The notes under the pieces were generated by a model. That model was not told the DNA's origin. It was given only the letters and a program-made list of their open reading frames with translations, and searched no databases. Shown here one piece after another: positions 47,477 through 54,586 of a DNA stretch of 64,000 nt. The translations under genes were made by a program, and so were the position numbers. Source of the DNA: Agitococcus sp. (GTDB taxonomy: Bacteria; Pseudomonadota; Gammaproteobacteria; Pseudomonadales; Moraxellaceae); the NCBI GenBank assembly GCA_030646715.1, contig JAUSLJ010000033.1, forward strand, positions 391,664 through 455,663, in the 5' to 3' direction. Position 1 is the stretch's first letter; each line of letters begins with the position of its first letter.

Positions 47477-48439
47477 ATGGGTGGTTTTTTTGTTTTGGCG
47501 TTTGTCGGCTTTGTTTTTGTTGTCGCCTACAAAGCAATTCAGCAAGTGCCTCAAGGCTATGAATATACTGTGGAGTCCTTTGGCCGTTATACGAAAACTC
47601 TGCAACCAGGTTTGCATTTTCTTTTGCCGTTTTTTGAGCGTGTAGGTGCTAAATTGAACGTCATGGAACAAGTGCTGGATGTTCCTCCGCAACAAGTGAT
47701 CTCGCGTGATAATGCCATGGTGACGATTGATGCCGTCTGCTTTTATCAAGTGATTAAAGCAGCCCAAGCGGCCTATGAAGTCAGTAATCTCGAATACGCA
47801 ATTCGCAATTTAACAATGACTAATATTCGTACCGTGATTGGCTCGTTAGAACTAGACAGTATGTTGTCGCAACGTGATCAAATTAATTCGCAATTGTTAA
47901 ATACCATTGACCAAGCGACCAGTCCGTGGGGCATTAAAATTACCCGTATCGAAATTAAAGACATCACTCCATCTCATGATTTGGTCGAAGCAATGGCTTC
48001 ACAAATGAAAGCAGAACGCACCAAACGAGCACAAATTTTAGATGCAGAAGGCCATCGTCAAGCCGATATTTTAAAAGCTGAAGGTGAAAAACAAGCGCAA
48101 ATCCTCAAAGCCGAAGGCGCACGCGAAGCCGCATTTTTAGAGTCCGAAGCGCGTGAGCGACAAGCACAAGCCGAAGCACAAGCGACTTTGGTGGTGTCAC
48201 AAGCCATTGCTCAGGGTGACATCAACGCCGTTAATTATTTTGTCGCGCAAAAGTATATTGAAGCGTTGGGTGAAATTGCCAAAAGCCCGAATAGTAAATT
48301 GGTGCTAATGCCCTTAGAAGCATCAAGTGTCATTGGTTCAATTGCGGGTATTGGCGATTTAGTCAGTGAAATGAGAGGCTCCGCCGCCAAAGCTGCACCA
48401 GCCCCGAGCCATAGCCCCGCGCCATTGTTTAACCGATAG
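47477..48439 (+). CDS. qmcA: SPFH/stomatin-like membrane protease-associated protein QmcA
   Basis: Inner-membrane band-7 protein of 320 aa that oligomerises in membrane microdomains and associates with quality-control proteases in Escherichia. An N-terminal TM helix (about 2-19) is followed by the SPFH domain with [29 protein letters not shown] and [16 protein letters not shown], written here as two blocks. A long Ala/Glu/Gln-rich coiled coil then runs over about 175-245 ([20 protein letters not shown]). AGGAGA precedes ATG 47477. It pairs with the nfeD-type gene 23 bp on. Confidence 0.94.
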   Translation: MGGFFVLAFVGFVFVVAYKAIQQVPQGYEYTVESFGRYTKTLQPGLHFLLPFFERVGAKLNVMEQVLDVPPQQVISRDNAMVTIDAVCFYQVIKAAQAAYEVSNLEYAIRNLTMTNIRTVIGSLELDSMLSQRDQINSQLLNTIDQATSPWGIKITRIEIKDITPSHDLVEAMASQMKAERTKRAQILDAEGHRQADILKAEGEKQAQILKAEGAREAAFLESEARERQAQAEAQATLVVSQAIAQGDINAVNYFVAQKYIEALGEIAKSPNSKLVLMPLEASSVIGSIAGIGDLVSEMRGSAAKAAPAPSHSPAPLFNR

Positions 48440-48462
48440 TTGGCTTGAGTAAGGAAAGTATT

Positions 48463-48900
48463 ATGTGGCAAGAACCGTATTTATGGTGGGCAGCTTTCGG
48501 CTTTATCTTGTTGATTGTTGAAATGGTTACTGGGACTTTTTTCTTTTTAGCGATTGCAGTCGCCGCATTTATTACGACTTTTGCCGCGTGGTTAACACAG
48601 GATTTGTTTACGCAATGGGTCTGTTTTGCGGTGGCGGGTATCTTGTCTATCGTCTTGTGGCAACAACTACGCCATAAGCATAAAACCAATACCCATGATG
48701 CTGCCAGTAAGCTCAATAATCGCCTAGCACACTTAATTAACCGACAAGCGGTGTTGTCAGAGCCAATTACTAATGGTGTTGGCCGTATTAATATTGATGA
48801 TAGTTGGTGGAAAGTGACAGGTGAAGATTTACCCGTCGGTACACCTGTGCGCGTCACCGCCATCCATGACATGACTTTAACCGTAGAAAGAAACTCATAG
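48463..48900 (+). CDS. NfeD/YbbJ-like membrane protein
   Basis: 145-aa partner of the SPFH protein. It has two to three N-terminal hydrophobic helices (about 5-70) and a C-terminal OB-fold (about 85-145) with GRINIDDSWWKVTGEDLPVG, the NfeD signature. ATG 48463 is used because AAGGAAA is correctly spaced; the frame upstream would start with TTG. NfeD proteins travel with stomatins and are thought to help assemble them. Confidence 0.9.
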   Translation: MWQEPYLWWAAFGFILLIVEMVTGTFFFLAIAVAAFITTFAAWLTQDLFTQWVCFAVAGILSIVLWQQLRHKHKTNTHDAASKLNNRLAHLINRQAVLSEPITNGVGRINIDDSWWKVTGEDLPVGTPVRVTAIHDMTLTVERNS

Positions 48901-48912
48901 GAGAGCTGCTCA

Positions 48913-49347
48913 ATGAAACTGCAAAAAATCGAAATCGTTCATGATTTTCCCCAGTCAGTCGAACACGTTTTTGGCTGGTTAAGTGACCATAACAATCTCA
49001 GTGCCATCTTCGCGCCTTTCACGGTGACTCGCATTAAAGATGGTCAAACGAGCGTCAATGGTGTGGGTTCGGTGCGTAAACTCAGCGCATTTCCGTTACC
49101 TCCTTTAGAAGAAACAGTCACTAAGTTTGATGCTAATAAGCTGATTGAATACACCGTTACCAGCAAAATGGCTCCGATTAAAGAGCATTTGGGCGTGATG
49201 ATATTTCAACCGTTTAATGGCGGTACACGGTTACATTACACCATCGTTTTTAAAGGTGTTGTGCCATTATTAGGGCCAATCGTTAAAATCGGTTTGAGCC
49301 AAGGTGTTAAGCGGGGCTTGAATAAATTGGCGACAAAAATTCTCTAG
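48913..49347 (+). CDS. SRPBCC (polyketide cyclase/START-like) small protein
   Basis: 144-aa cytoplasmic protein with the helix-grip fold pattern: QKIEIVHDFPQSVEHVFGWLSDHNN at the start, a middle strand region GVGSVRKL, and a long C-terminal helix (GLSQGVKRGLNKLATK). Proteins of this type bind hydrophobic ligands. It has no signal peptide, which separates it from the START array although the fold superfamily is the same. GGAGAG lies before the ATG, 12 bp after the NfeD gene, and a terminator follows. Confidence 0.8.
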   Translation: MKLQKIEIVHDFPQSVEHVFGWLSDHNNLSAIFAPFTVTRIKDGQTSVNGVGSVRKLSAFPLPPLEETVTKFDANKLIEYTVTSKMAPIKEHLGVMIFQPFNGGTRLHYTIVFKGVVPLLGPIVKIGLSQGVKRGLNKLATKIL

Positions 49348-49359
49348 TTCTTAGTCGAA

Positions 49360-49388
49360 GGGCGCGTTATTTACGCGCCCTTTTTCTT
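49360..49388 (+). terminator. Intrinsic terminator after SRPBCC gene
   Basis: GGGCGCGT (49360-49367) and ACGCGCCC (49373-49380) around a five-base loop, then TTTTTCTT. It ends the qmcA-nfeD-SRPBCC unit. Confidence 0.88.
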
Positions 49389-49415
49389 TGTCTTAATTCC
49401 TTTTTGGCTCACTCC

Positions 49416-50261
49416 ATGATTACCCCTTCCGAACGTACTTTTTCCGTTAATGGCCAAACGATGGCTGCCCGTTGTTGGCATGACAGCACCAAGCCGCCAT
49501 TATTGGCATTGCATGGCTGGTTAGATAATGCTGCAACCTTTGATTTATTAGCCCCGTTATTAGATGATTTTCATATCGTTGCTTTAGATTTTGCAGGGCA
49601 CGGTTGGAGTGAACATCGTGCGTCAGGTATGCGTTATCATATTCTTGACCATGTCGATGATGTGCTGTCGGTTGTCAATCAATTGGGATGGCAGAAGTTT
49701 ACGGTGATGGGGCACTCAATGGGCGCAGGAGTGGCTTCGTTGTTTGCCAGTGCCTTACCTGAACGTGTACAAAAATTAGTGATGATTGAAGGTTTAGGCC
49801 CTTATACGGGTAAGCCTGAAGATGCAGCCAAACATTTACGCACCGCCTTGTTGGAGTGGCAAGATTTTGCCGATAAGCCGCGCTTAATTGCGACGATGGA
49901 TATTGCTGTTCAAGCGCGGATGAACGGTTTATTGCCTGTCAGCGAAAATGCCTCACGTTTGTTGTGTGCGCGTGGTGTCAAAACGGTTGATGGTGGTTTG
50001 ATGTGGACAGCGGATAAACGCTTGCGTCTAAGTTCCCCATCCCGTTTTAGCGAAGCGCAAGTGTGTGCATTTTTGTCGGCGATTACTGTGCCGACCTTAC
50101 TGATTATGGCAGAAAATAGTTTGCCCTTTAATCCGCACGATTATGCTGCCAGAGTGGCGGCACATCCGCAATTAACGCTGGTGAAATTGGCAGGAGGTCA
50201 TCATTTACACGTTGATGATAATGTTGATGGTGTCTTTGAGGCCATCAATAACTTTTTGTAA
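49416..50261 (+). CDS. Alpha/beta-hydrolase
   Basis: 281-aa hydrolase of the alpha/beta fold. Oxyanion region LHGWLDNAATF, nucleophile elbow GHSMGAG with the catalytic Ser, a likely acid near LLIMAENSLPF, and the C-terminal His in GGHHLHVD. No signal peptide. The substrate is not evident; the family includes esterases and acyl hydrolases. ATG 49416 is used rather than an in-frame TTG at 49404. Confidence 0.85.
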   Translation: MITPSERTFSVNGQTMAARCWHDSTKPPLLALHGWLDNAATFDLLAPLLDDFHIVALDFAGHGWSEHRASGMRYHILDHVDDVLSVVNQLGWQKFTVMGHSMGAGVASLFASALPERVQKLVMIEGLGPYTGKPEDAAKHLRTALLEWQDFADKPRLIATMDIAVQARMNGLLPVSENASRLLCARGVKTVDGGLMWTADKRLRLSSPSRFSEAQVCAFLSAITVPTLLIMAENSLPFNPHDYAARVAAHPQLTLVKLAGGHHLHVDDNVDGVFEAINNFL

Positions 50262-50333
50262 GTTATCCCTTTAAAGTCAACGAGTGATACCCCCATATCA
50301 GAGTCATCCCATTATTGTTTAAGGATTATTGAG

Positions 50334-50762
50334 ATGGCAGCAGTTCATTATGTTTGTCCTCACTGTTTCGCTGTTAACCGTGTTCCTACCGAAAAACTAT
50401 TAGCTGCGCCGAATTGTGGCCAATGCCATCAGGCATTAGTGCTGGGAGAACCTGTTAACCTCACCAGTGCTCAGTTCGACAAGTTTATCAGTCGAAATGA
50501 ATTGCCCGTTGTTGTTGATTATTGGGCAAGTTGGTGTGGGCCTTGTAAAATGATGGCTCCGCATTTTGCTAAGGCGGCGGACGCGTTAAAAGGGCGGGTG
50601 CTATTTGCTAAAGTAGATACTGAAGCGACACAAGATATTGCCTCACGTTATCAAATTCGTAGCATTCCAACCTTAATTTTATTTAAACAAGGCCTAGAAG
50701 TAAAACGGATGTCAGGGGCAATGTCGGCGCAACAGTTAATGCAATGGCTTGAATCTGTTTAA
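50334..50762 (+). CDS. trxC: Thioredoxin 2 (TrxC) with N-terminal zinc finger
   Basis: 142-aa cytoplasmic disulfide reductase. An N-terminal zinc ribbon, CPHC..CGQC (about residues 8-31), precedes the thioredoxin fold with active site WASWCGPCK and the cis-Pro loop IRSIPTL. The zinc ribbon separates it from TrxA and marks the stress-related TrxC type. The start is preceded by AAGGATTATTGAG. Confidence 0.95.
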   Translation: MAAVHYVCPHCFAVNRVPTEKLLAAPNCGQCHQALVLGEPVNLTSAQFDKFISRNELPVVVDYWASWCGPCKMMAPHFAKAADALKGRVLFAKVDTEATQDIASRYQIRSIPTLILFKQGLEVKRMSGAMSAQQLMQWLESV

Positions 50763-50868
50763 ATTGTATTCATAAAATATAGATTACCCTTGTAGTTGGC
50801 AGGGTTTTTCTAGTATCTGTAGTGCTTTGCTGATAGATTTAGAGCAAATGCACTAAAGGTTAATAATA

Positions 50869-51582
50869 ATGACAAAAAAGCCGACTCTTCGCGTGCTGGC
50901 CGCGACTATTTTTTTCGCACTTTCTACAGCGTCTTCTGCCGATGATATTCGCGAACTGCAAGATACTGGCCCTGCTAACGAATGGCGATTGATTAAAAAT
51001 GATGCTCGCAAAAATATCAAAGCGTGGGATAAACGCGATGATGACAAACGCTATCGTTCTTTTAAATTAGATTTAATGATTGATGCACCCGTCGATGTTG
51101 TTGCCCGTACCTATTTTGATGTCGAAAACTATCCGCGCTGGTTTTGGGAGGTTCAAGAAGCCAAACTACTGAAAAAAGTATCTTCAACTGAATTTTATTA
51201 TTATTTAGTGCATCGTGCACCCGTAAGCCTTCCTAATCGGGATGTCATTATTCATGCCGTGATTGAGCCAATGACCGCCAAAAAGCCCTATGTCTTATTT
51301 AAGCTTAATGACGTGCCTGACTATTTGCCTAGCAAACCACCATTAGTGCGGATGAGGGCAGAGGATATGGTCATTAAATGGACACCCATGCCCAATAACC
51401 AAACGCGAGAGGAGGTTGAGGGCTATATTGATCCGGGTGGTGATATTCCTGCATGGGCAATTAATGCTGTGCAGCGCCAAGCTCCTTACTACACGGTAAT
51501 TGGTTTACAACGAATGGTTAAGAATCCTAAGTTTGCCAATGCCACTGAGCCATTGCCGTATAAAATTAAGGAAGGGGAGTAA
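50869..51582 (+). CDS. Secreted START-domain protein, paralog 5
   Basis: 237-aa member of the same family as the four genes at 43785-47332, separated from them by about 3.5 kb of other genes. The signal peptide ends STASSA. Blocks: EWRLIKNDARKNIKAWD, YFDVENYPRWFWEVQ, TEFYYYLVHRAPVSLPNRDV, KPPLVRMRAEDMVIKWTP, IDPGGDIPAWAINAVQRQAP. It is nearest to paralog 2, so the 2/5 split predates the 3/4 split. The usual LPDRD is LPNRD here. Confidence 0.85.
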   Translation: MTKKPTLRVLAATIFFALSTASSADDIRELQDTGPANEWRLIKNDARKNIKAWDKRDDDKRYRSFKLDLMIDAPVDVVARTYFDVENYPRWFWEVQEAKLLKKVSSTEFYYYLVHRAPVSLPNRDVIIHAVIEPMTAKKPYVLFKLNDVPDYLPSKPPLVRMRAEDMVIKWTPMPNNQTREEVEGYIDPGGDIPAWAINAVQRQAPYYTVIGLQRMVKNPKFANATEPLPYKIKEGE

Positions 51583-51590
51583 GCGATACG

Positions 51591-51647
51591 ACTTCAATTC
51601 GGCTTTGCTCAGGAAGCGTTTTTACGTTGGCTGAGCGGAGTCGAAGC
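51591..51647. repeat. Degenerate copy of the TTCGACTCCGCTC palindrome
   Basis: The right arm GCTGAGCGGAGTCGAAGC and the loop CAGGAAGCGTTTTTACGTTGG closely follow the copy at 27751-27796. The left arm has drifted. It marks the boundary between the START gene and the RTX remnants. Confidence 0.55.
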
Positions 51648-51666
51648 CTCTGTTGATGTTTCATCC

Positions 51667-52182
51667 GTGTTGTATAAATCAATTGTCCCCATCCTCGCCT
51701 ATCGCTACGCTCTTAAGGAACTCAACTCATTTGTCGTAGAAGGCTTAACCTACACCGACTTTAATACCCACCAAGAACTAGACCTGTATAACGAAACCAC
51801 AGGCGAAGGCAGCTTAACAGCGCAATGGCTAGAAACAGGCAGCCAAATGTTAGCTGCGTACCTCAAAGCCAATTCACGTAATCAACTTTCTACCATCCAT
51901 ACAGGTAGAGGCAATTTCATTTACCAAGATCTCGCTGATAGTAATCACTCCATTAACCTAACAAACAACTCTGCCACTAGCATCCCCGTTAATGACCCCG
52001 ACAGCCCACGAATCGAAGACACAGGCAATGACATCTTTAATGGCAGCGCAGGCAACAACGAACCGTTGGGCGACTCGCATTTAGAAAATGTACTATGGAC
52101 ATTGGGAGGGCAACGCACATGGCAAAACCACGTCTTGATGATTCATCAGAGTGAGATGAGGTTCTCTAAATTAGCAGCCTAA
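51667..52182 (+). pseudogene. RTX gene remnant with internal deletion
   Basis: An open frame of 171 codons made of two pieces of the giant RTX gene. Bases about 51699-52020 match 55708-56030 (the segment after the lipase domain, ELNSFVVEGLTYTDF), differing at roughly one base in ten by eye. Bases about 52021-52160 match 57308-57447 (GDSHLENVLWTLGGQRTWQ). The 1.3 kb between them in the full gene is missing, joined in frame at a shared GACACAGGC. It has no lipase, no protease and no proper start region, so a functional product is unlikely. Confidence 0.8.
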
Positions 52183-52288
52183 ATTAAAGTTTGAAATAGC
52201 TTTTCTTGTCTAGAATGTCTGTTAATAATGTGTTAGAGATGCCCAATCAGAAAATTCTAAAAATACGACGATGCAGGAAGCTTGCTCT

Positions 52289-52466
52289 ATGTCTTTATCA
52301 TCAAACTTTAAATCCTTCATACTGATTGCTTTGGCCTTTAATTTAGGGGCTTGTGCTTCGATAGTACCTTAAAGAACTTTTAGGTGGCGTATTAGCTGAA
52401 AAGGGCGATACCCGCCCCTTTGAAACGCCTTTACCTGTTAATACGGCACATAAAAAACTGGCTTTA
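52289..52466 (+). pseudogene. Truncated RCC1 lipoprotein gene
   Basis: Matches the first ~60 codons of the RCC1 lipoprotein genes at 18254 and 53333: leader GATGCAGGAAGC, MSLSSNFKSF, lipobox LGACASIVP. A TAA follows at codon 28 where copy 1 reads Ser. Sequence for GDTRPFETPLPVNT and the following AHKKLA continues in another frame, then stops at the REP/RAYT element. It mixes features of both intact copies. Confidence 0.8.
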
Positions 52467-52471
52467 GTCTC

Positions 52472-52494
52472 GTAAGGTGCGTATCACACACCAT
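52472..52494 (+). repeat. REP hairpin, left of RAYT
   Basis: GTAA followed by GGTGCG-TATCA-CACACC (stem 52476-52481 with 52487-52492, one mismatch), then AT. It is the inverted partner of the hairpin at 53087-53109. Confidence 0.55.
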
Positions 52495-52539
52495 TAGCCA
52501 ATCCAAAAGTCAATATTTAAAGAATAACCAAGGAAGATA

Positions 52540-53082
52540 ATGTCTAATTATAGACGTTCACTCGCCAAAGGTGGCTCGTATTTTTTTACGAAAGTGAGCT
52601 TTAAAAGACGTAAGATTTTGTGTGATGAACCAATCAGACAAGCCATGCGTGATGCAGTGAGAAAGGTTCGCCAAGCCTATCCTTTTGAAATTGAAGCATG
52701 GGTGACTTTGCCAGATCATATTCATGCGATGTGGACATTACCCAGTGATGATGCCGATTTTGGCAAAAGGTGGGGTTTAATAAAGTGTTATGTTTCAAGG
52801 CAATGTCTTGAATATGCAGCCCCAGTCGATATGTTGTCATTATCAAACATAAAGCGAGATGAAATGGGTCTTTGGCAAAGACGCTTCTGGGAGCATCAAA
52901 TTCAAAATGAAGCTGATTTTGCCAAGCATATGGATTACATGCATTTTAATCCTGTAGGTCATGGGCTTGTTGAGCGAGTTATGGATTGGCCGTATTCGAC
53001 ATTTCATCGTTGTGTAAATAAAGGGATTTATCCTATGGATTGGGCTGTGTCAATGAGTGTAGAGGGTGGGGTGGGAGAGTAA
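52540..53082 (+). CDS. REP-associated tyrosine transposase (RAYT, Y1_Tnp)
   Basis: Single-strand DNA transposase-like protein of 180 aa in the IS200/IS605 HUH superfamily. His60-Ile-His62 in LPDHIHAMW forms the metal site, and Tyr133 in HMDYMHFNPVGHG is the nucleophile. RRFWEHQIQNEADF is typical of RAYTs. These proteins cut and move REP hairpins and are usually single-copy and host-maintained. Short hairpins flank it in inverted orientation as expected for a REP/RAYT unit. It interrupts RCC1/RTX remnants. Confidence 0.88.
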   Translation: MSNYRRSLAKGGSYFFTKVSFKRRKILCDEPIRQAMRDAVRKVRQAYPFEIEAWVTLPDHIHAMWTLPSDDADFGKRWGLIKCYVSRQCLEYAAPVDMLSLSNIKRDEMGLWQRRFWEHQIQNEADFAKHMDYMHFNPVGHGLVERVMDWPYSTFHRCVNKGIYPMDWAVSMSVEGGVGE

Positions 53083-53086
53083 GTTT

Positions 53087-53109
53087 ATGGTGCGCATTGC
53101 GCACCTACG
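53087..53109 (-). repeat. REP hairpin, right of RAYT
   Basis: Perfect stem GGTGCGCA/TGCGCACC (53089-53096 with 53098-53105) around one base. Read on the minus strand it is GTAGGTGCGCAATGCGCACC, i.e. the GTAG tetranucleotide plus hairpin that defines REP sequences. Confidence 0.7.
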
Positions 53110-53159
53110 ATCGCTCAGAATGTGTCAGCCTCGTATGGAGCGCGCTAACATTACGACTA

Positions 53160-53230
53160 TGGGGTGACACGCATTTGGAAAATGCCCAAAGCATCTGGCT
53201 AAACCCGCTTTTATATAAACAAGCTGCTTA
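53160..53230 (+). pseudogene. Short RTX gene remnant
   Basis: GGGGTGACACGCATTTGGAA corresponds to the GGGCGACTCGCATTTAGAA of the RTX gene at about 57358 (protein GDSHLENV). Similarity fades after about 30 bases. It is a third trace of the same region beside the RAYT. Confidence 0.5.
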
Positions 53231-53332
53231 ACCGTATAAAAATATGTCCGCACACTAGAAACTCTATTAATAATATGTTAGAAACGCGTGTTAGAAAACT
53301 CTAAAAATACGACGATGCAGGAAGCTTGCTCT

Positions 53333-54562
53333 ATGTCTTTATCTTCAACCTTTAAATCCTTCTTGTTGATTGCTTTTGCCTTTAATTTAGGGGCTTGCAG
53401 TTATTTTTTACCCAATACCAGCCCCAATTTAGGTGGTTTATTGGCGGAAAAGGGCGATACTCGCCCCTTTGAAACGCCATTGCCTGTTAATACTGAGCCT
53501 AAGCGGATGGCATTAGGTTCAATGTTTGCGATTGGGGTTAAAGCGGATGGGACAGTGTGGAGTTGGGGAGATGGAGGGGGGGGAGTATTAGGAACGGATG
53601 GTTTTAAAAGCAGAGAAATACCGCAAGCTATTCCTAATATGACTGATTTTGTAGAAGTAGCCGCAGGGAATAGTCATGTTTTAGCCTTGCGTAAAGATGG
53701 GGCAGTATGGAGTTGGGGTAATAATGAAAAAGGGCAGTTAGGTTATAAAGAAGACGGTTTATCTCATTATAGTGAGCCGTTAAAAAAAACACTTTATAAG
53801 CCATATCAATTAAACGCCAAACAAATTCCAGATTTAAAGGACATTGTGAGTATAGCGGCGGGGTCTAACTTTTCATTAGCTTTAGATAGACAGGGGCGGG
53901 TATGGGGATGGGGGAGCAAAGCACATATATTAAATAATGTGCAAAATGAGAAAGATATTAAAAAAATACCCTTCGTTGTTTATGAAAATAAACAAGCGGC
54001 TAAAGTGATAGCGGACTCTTTTGATAGTGCTATTTTAACGAAGGAGGGTAACGGTTTAGTGTGGAAATATCTAGATAGCAATACCAGGCCACCGATGCCT
54101 ATTTTGTTGAATACATTAATGAGTAAATCAGATGTTTCAATTGCCGATATAGCACTATCTCATTCAAATATATATATTTTATCTCGTGACGGTTTTGCCT
54201 ATGCACAAGGCTTTAATTATAACGGAGAGTTGGGCGATGGAACTTTTGAAAAAAGAAAAGAGTTTGTCAAAGTAAAAAATATTGGTCATTTAACACAGAT
54301 TACACGGTCAATGGCTCTAGATAATAAAGGGAGATTGTGGCGGTGGGGGGGGGGATTGTATTTGAGGCCTAATATAGCAGGTGGCAATAGTAGTAAAGAG
54401 CCGTATCCAATTAATATCTTAACAGATAGAAATATAAATTTTATCTTACGAGGTAATTATGGTGGAGCAGTAGGGTTTAACAATGGTGATGTTAGCTTGA
54501 TCTCGAAAAAAGAAGTATTTACGATTAGTTCACCAGAAAAATCGTTATGGACTTGGAAGTAA
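53333..54562 (+). CDS. RCC1-repeat lipoprotein (copy 2) with poly-G tracts
   Basis: 409-aa predicted lipoprotein, signal peptide ending LGAC, then GDTRPFETPLPVNT and RCC1 propeller repeats (VKADGTVWSWGDG, LRKDGAVWSWGNNEKGQLG, LDRQGRVWGWG). The N-terminal ~60 residues nearly equal copy 1; the repeats differ more. Runs of eight G (53576-53583) and ten G (54345-54354) lie in the coding sequence, where slippage would shift the frame. ATG 53333 is set by alignment with copy 1; an in-frame ATG at 53315 and the frame start at 53288 lie in the shared leader. The giant RTX gene starts 24 bp downstream, so the two are probably one unit. Confidence 0.82.
   Translation: MSLSSTFKSFLLIAFAFNLGACSYFLPNTSPNLGGLLAEKGDTRPFETPLPVNTEPKRMALGSMFAIGVKADGTVWSWGDGGGGVLGTDGFKSREIPQAIPNMTDFVEVAAGNSHVLALRKDGAVWSWGNNEKGQLGYKEDGLSHYSEPLKKTLYKPYQLNAKQIPDLKDIVSIAAGSNFSLALDRQGRVWGWGSKAHILNNVQNEKDIKKIPFVVYENKQAAKVIADSFDSAILTKEGNGLVWKYLDSNTRPPMPILLNTLMSKSDVSIADIALSHSNIYILSRDGFAYAQGFNYNGELGDGTFEKRKEFVKVKNIGHLTQITRSMALDNKGRLWRWGGGLYLRPNIAGGNSSKEPYPINILTDRNINFILRGNYGGAVGFNNGDVSLISKKEVFTISSPEKSLWTWK
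53576..53583 (+). repeat. Poly-G tract (8 G) in RCC1 lipoprotein gene
   Basis: Eight consecutive G encoding part of GDGGGGVLG. A possible slippage site. Confidence 0.85.
54345..54354 (+). repeat. Poly-G tract (10 G) in RCC1 lipoprotein gene
   Basis: Ten consecutive G encoding part of RWGGGLYL, the longest homopolymer I saw in the window. Tracts of this length are classic phase-variation sites in other bacteria. Confidence 0.88.
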
Positions 54563-54586
54563 TTTAATACAACACGGAGCAATAAA

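Noticed and set aside
53040..53231. 63-codon frame after the RAYT
   Set aside because: It overlaps the RAYT 3' end and a REP hairpin. Only the GDTHLEN part has a homolog, and that is an RTX fragment, so it is treated as debris.
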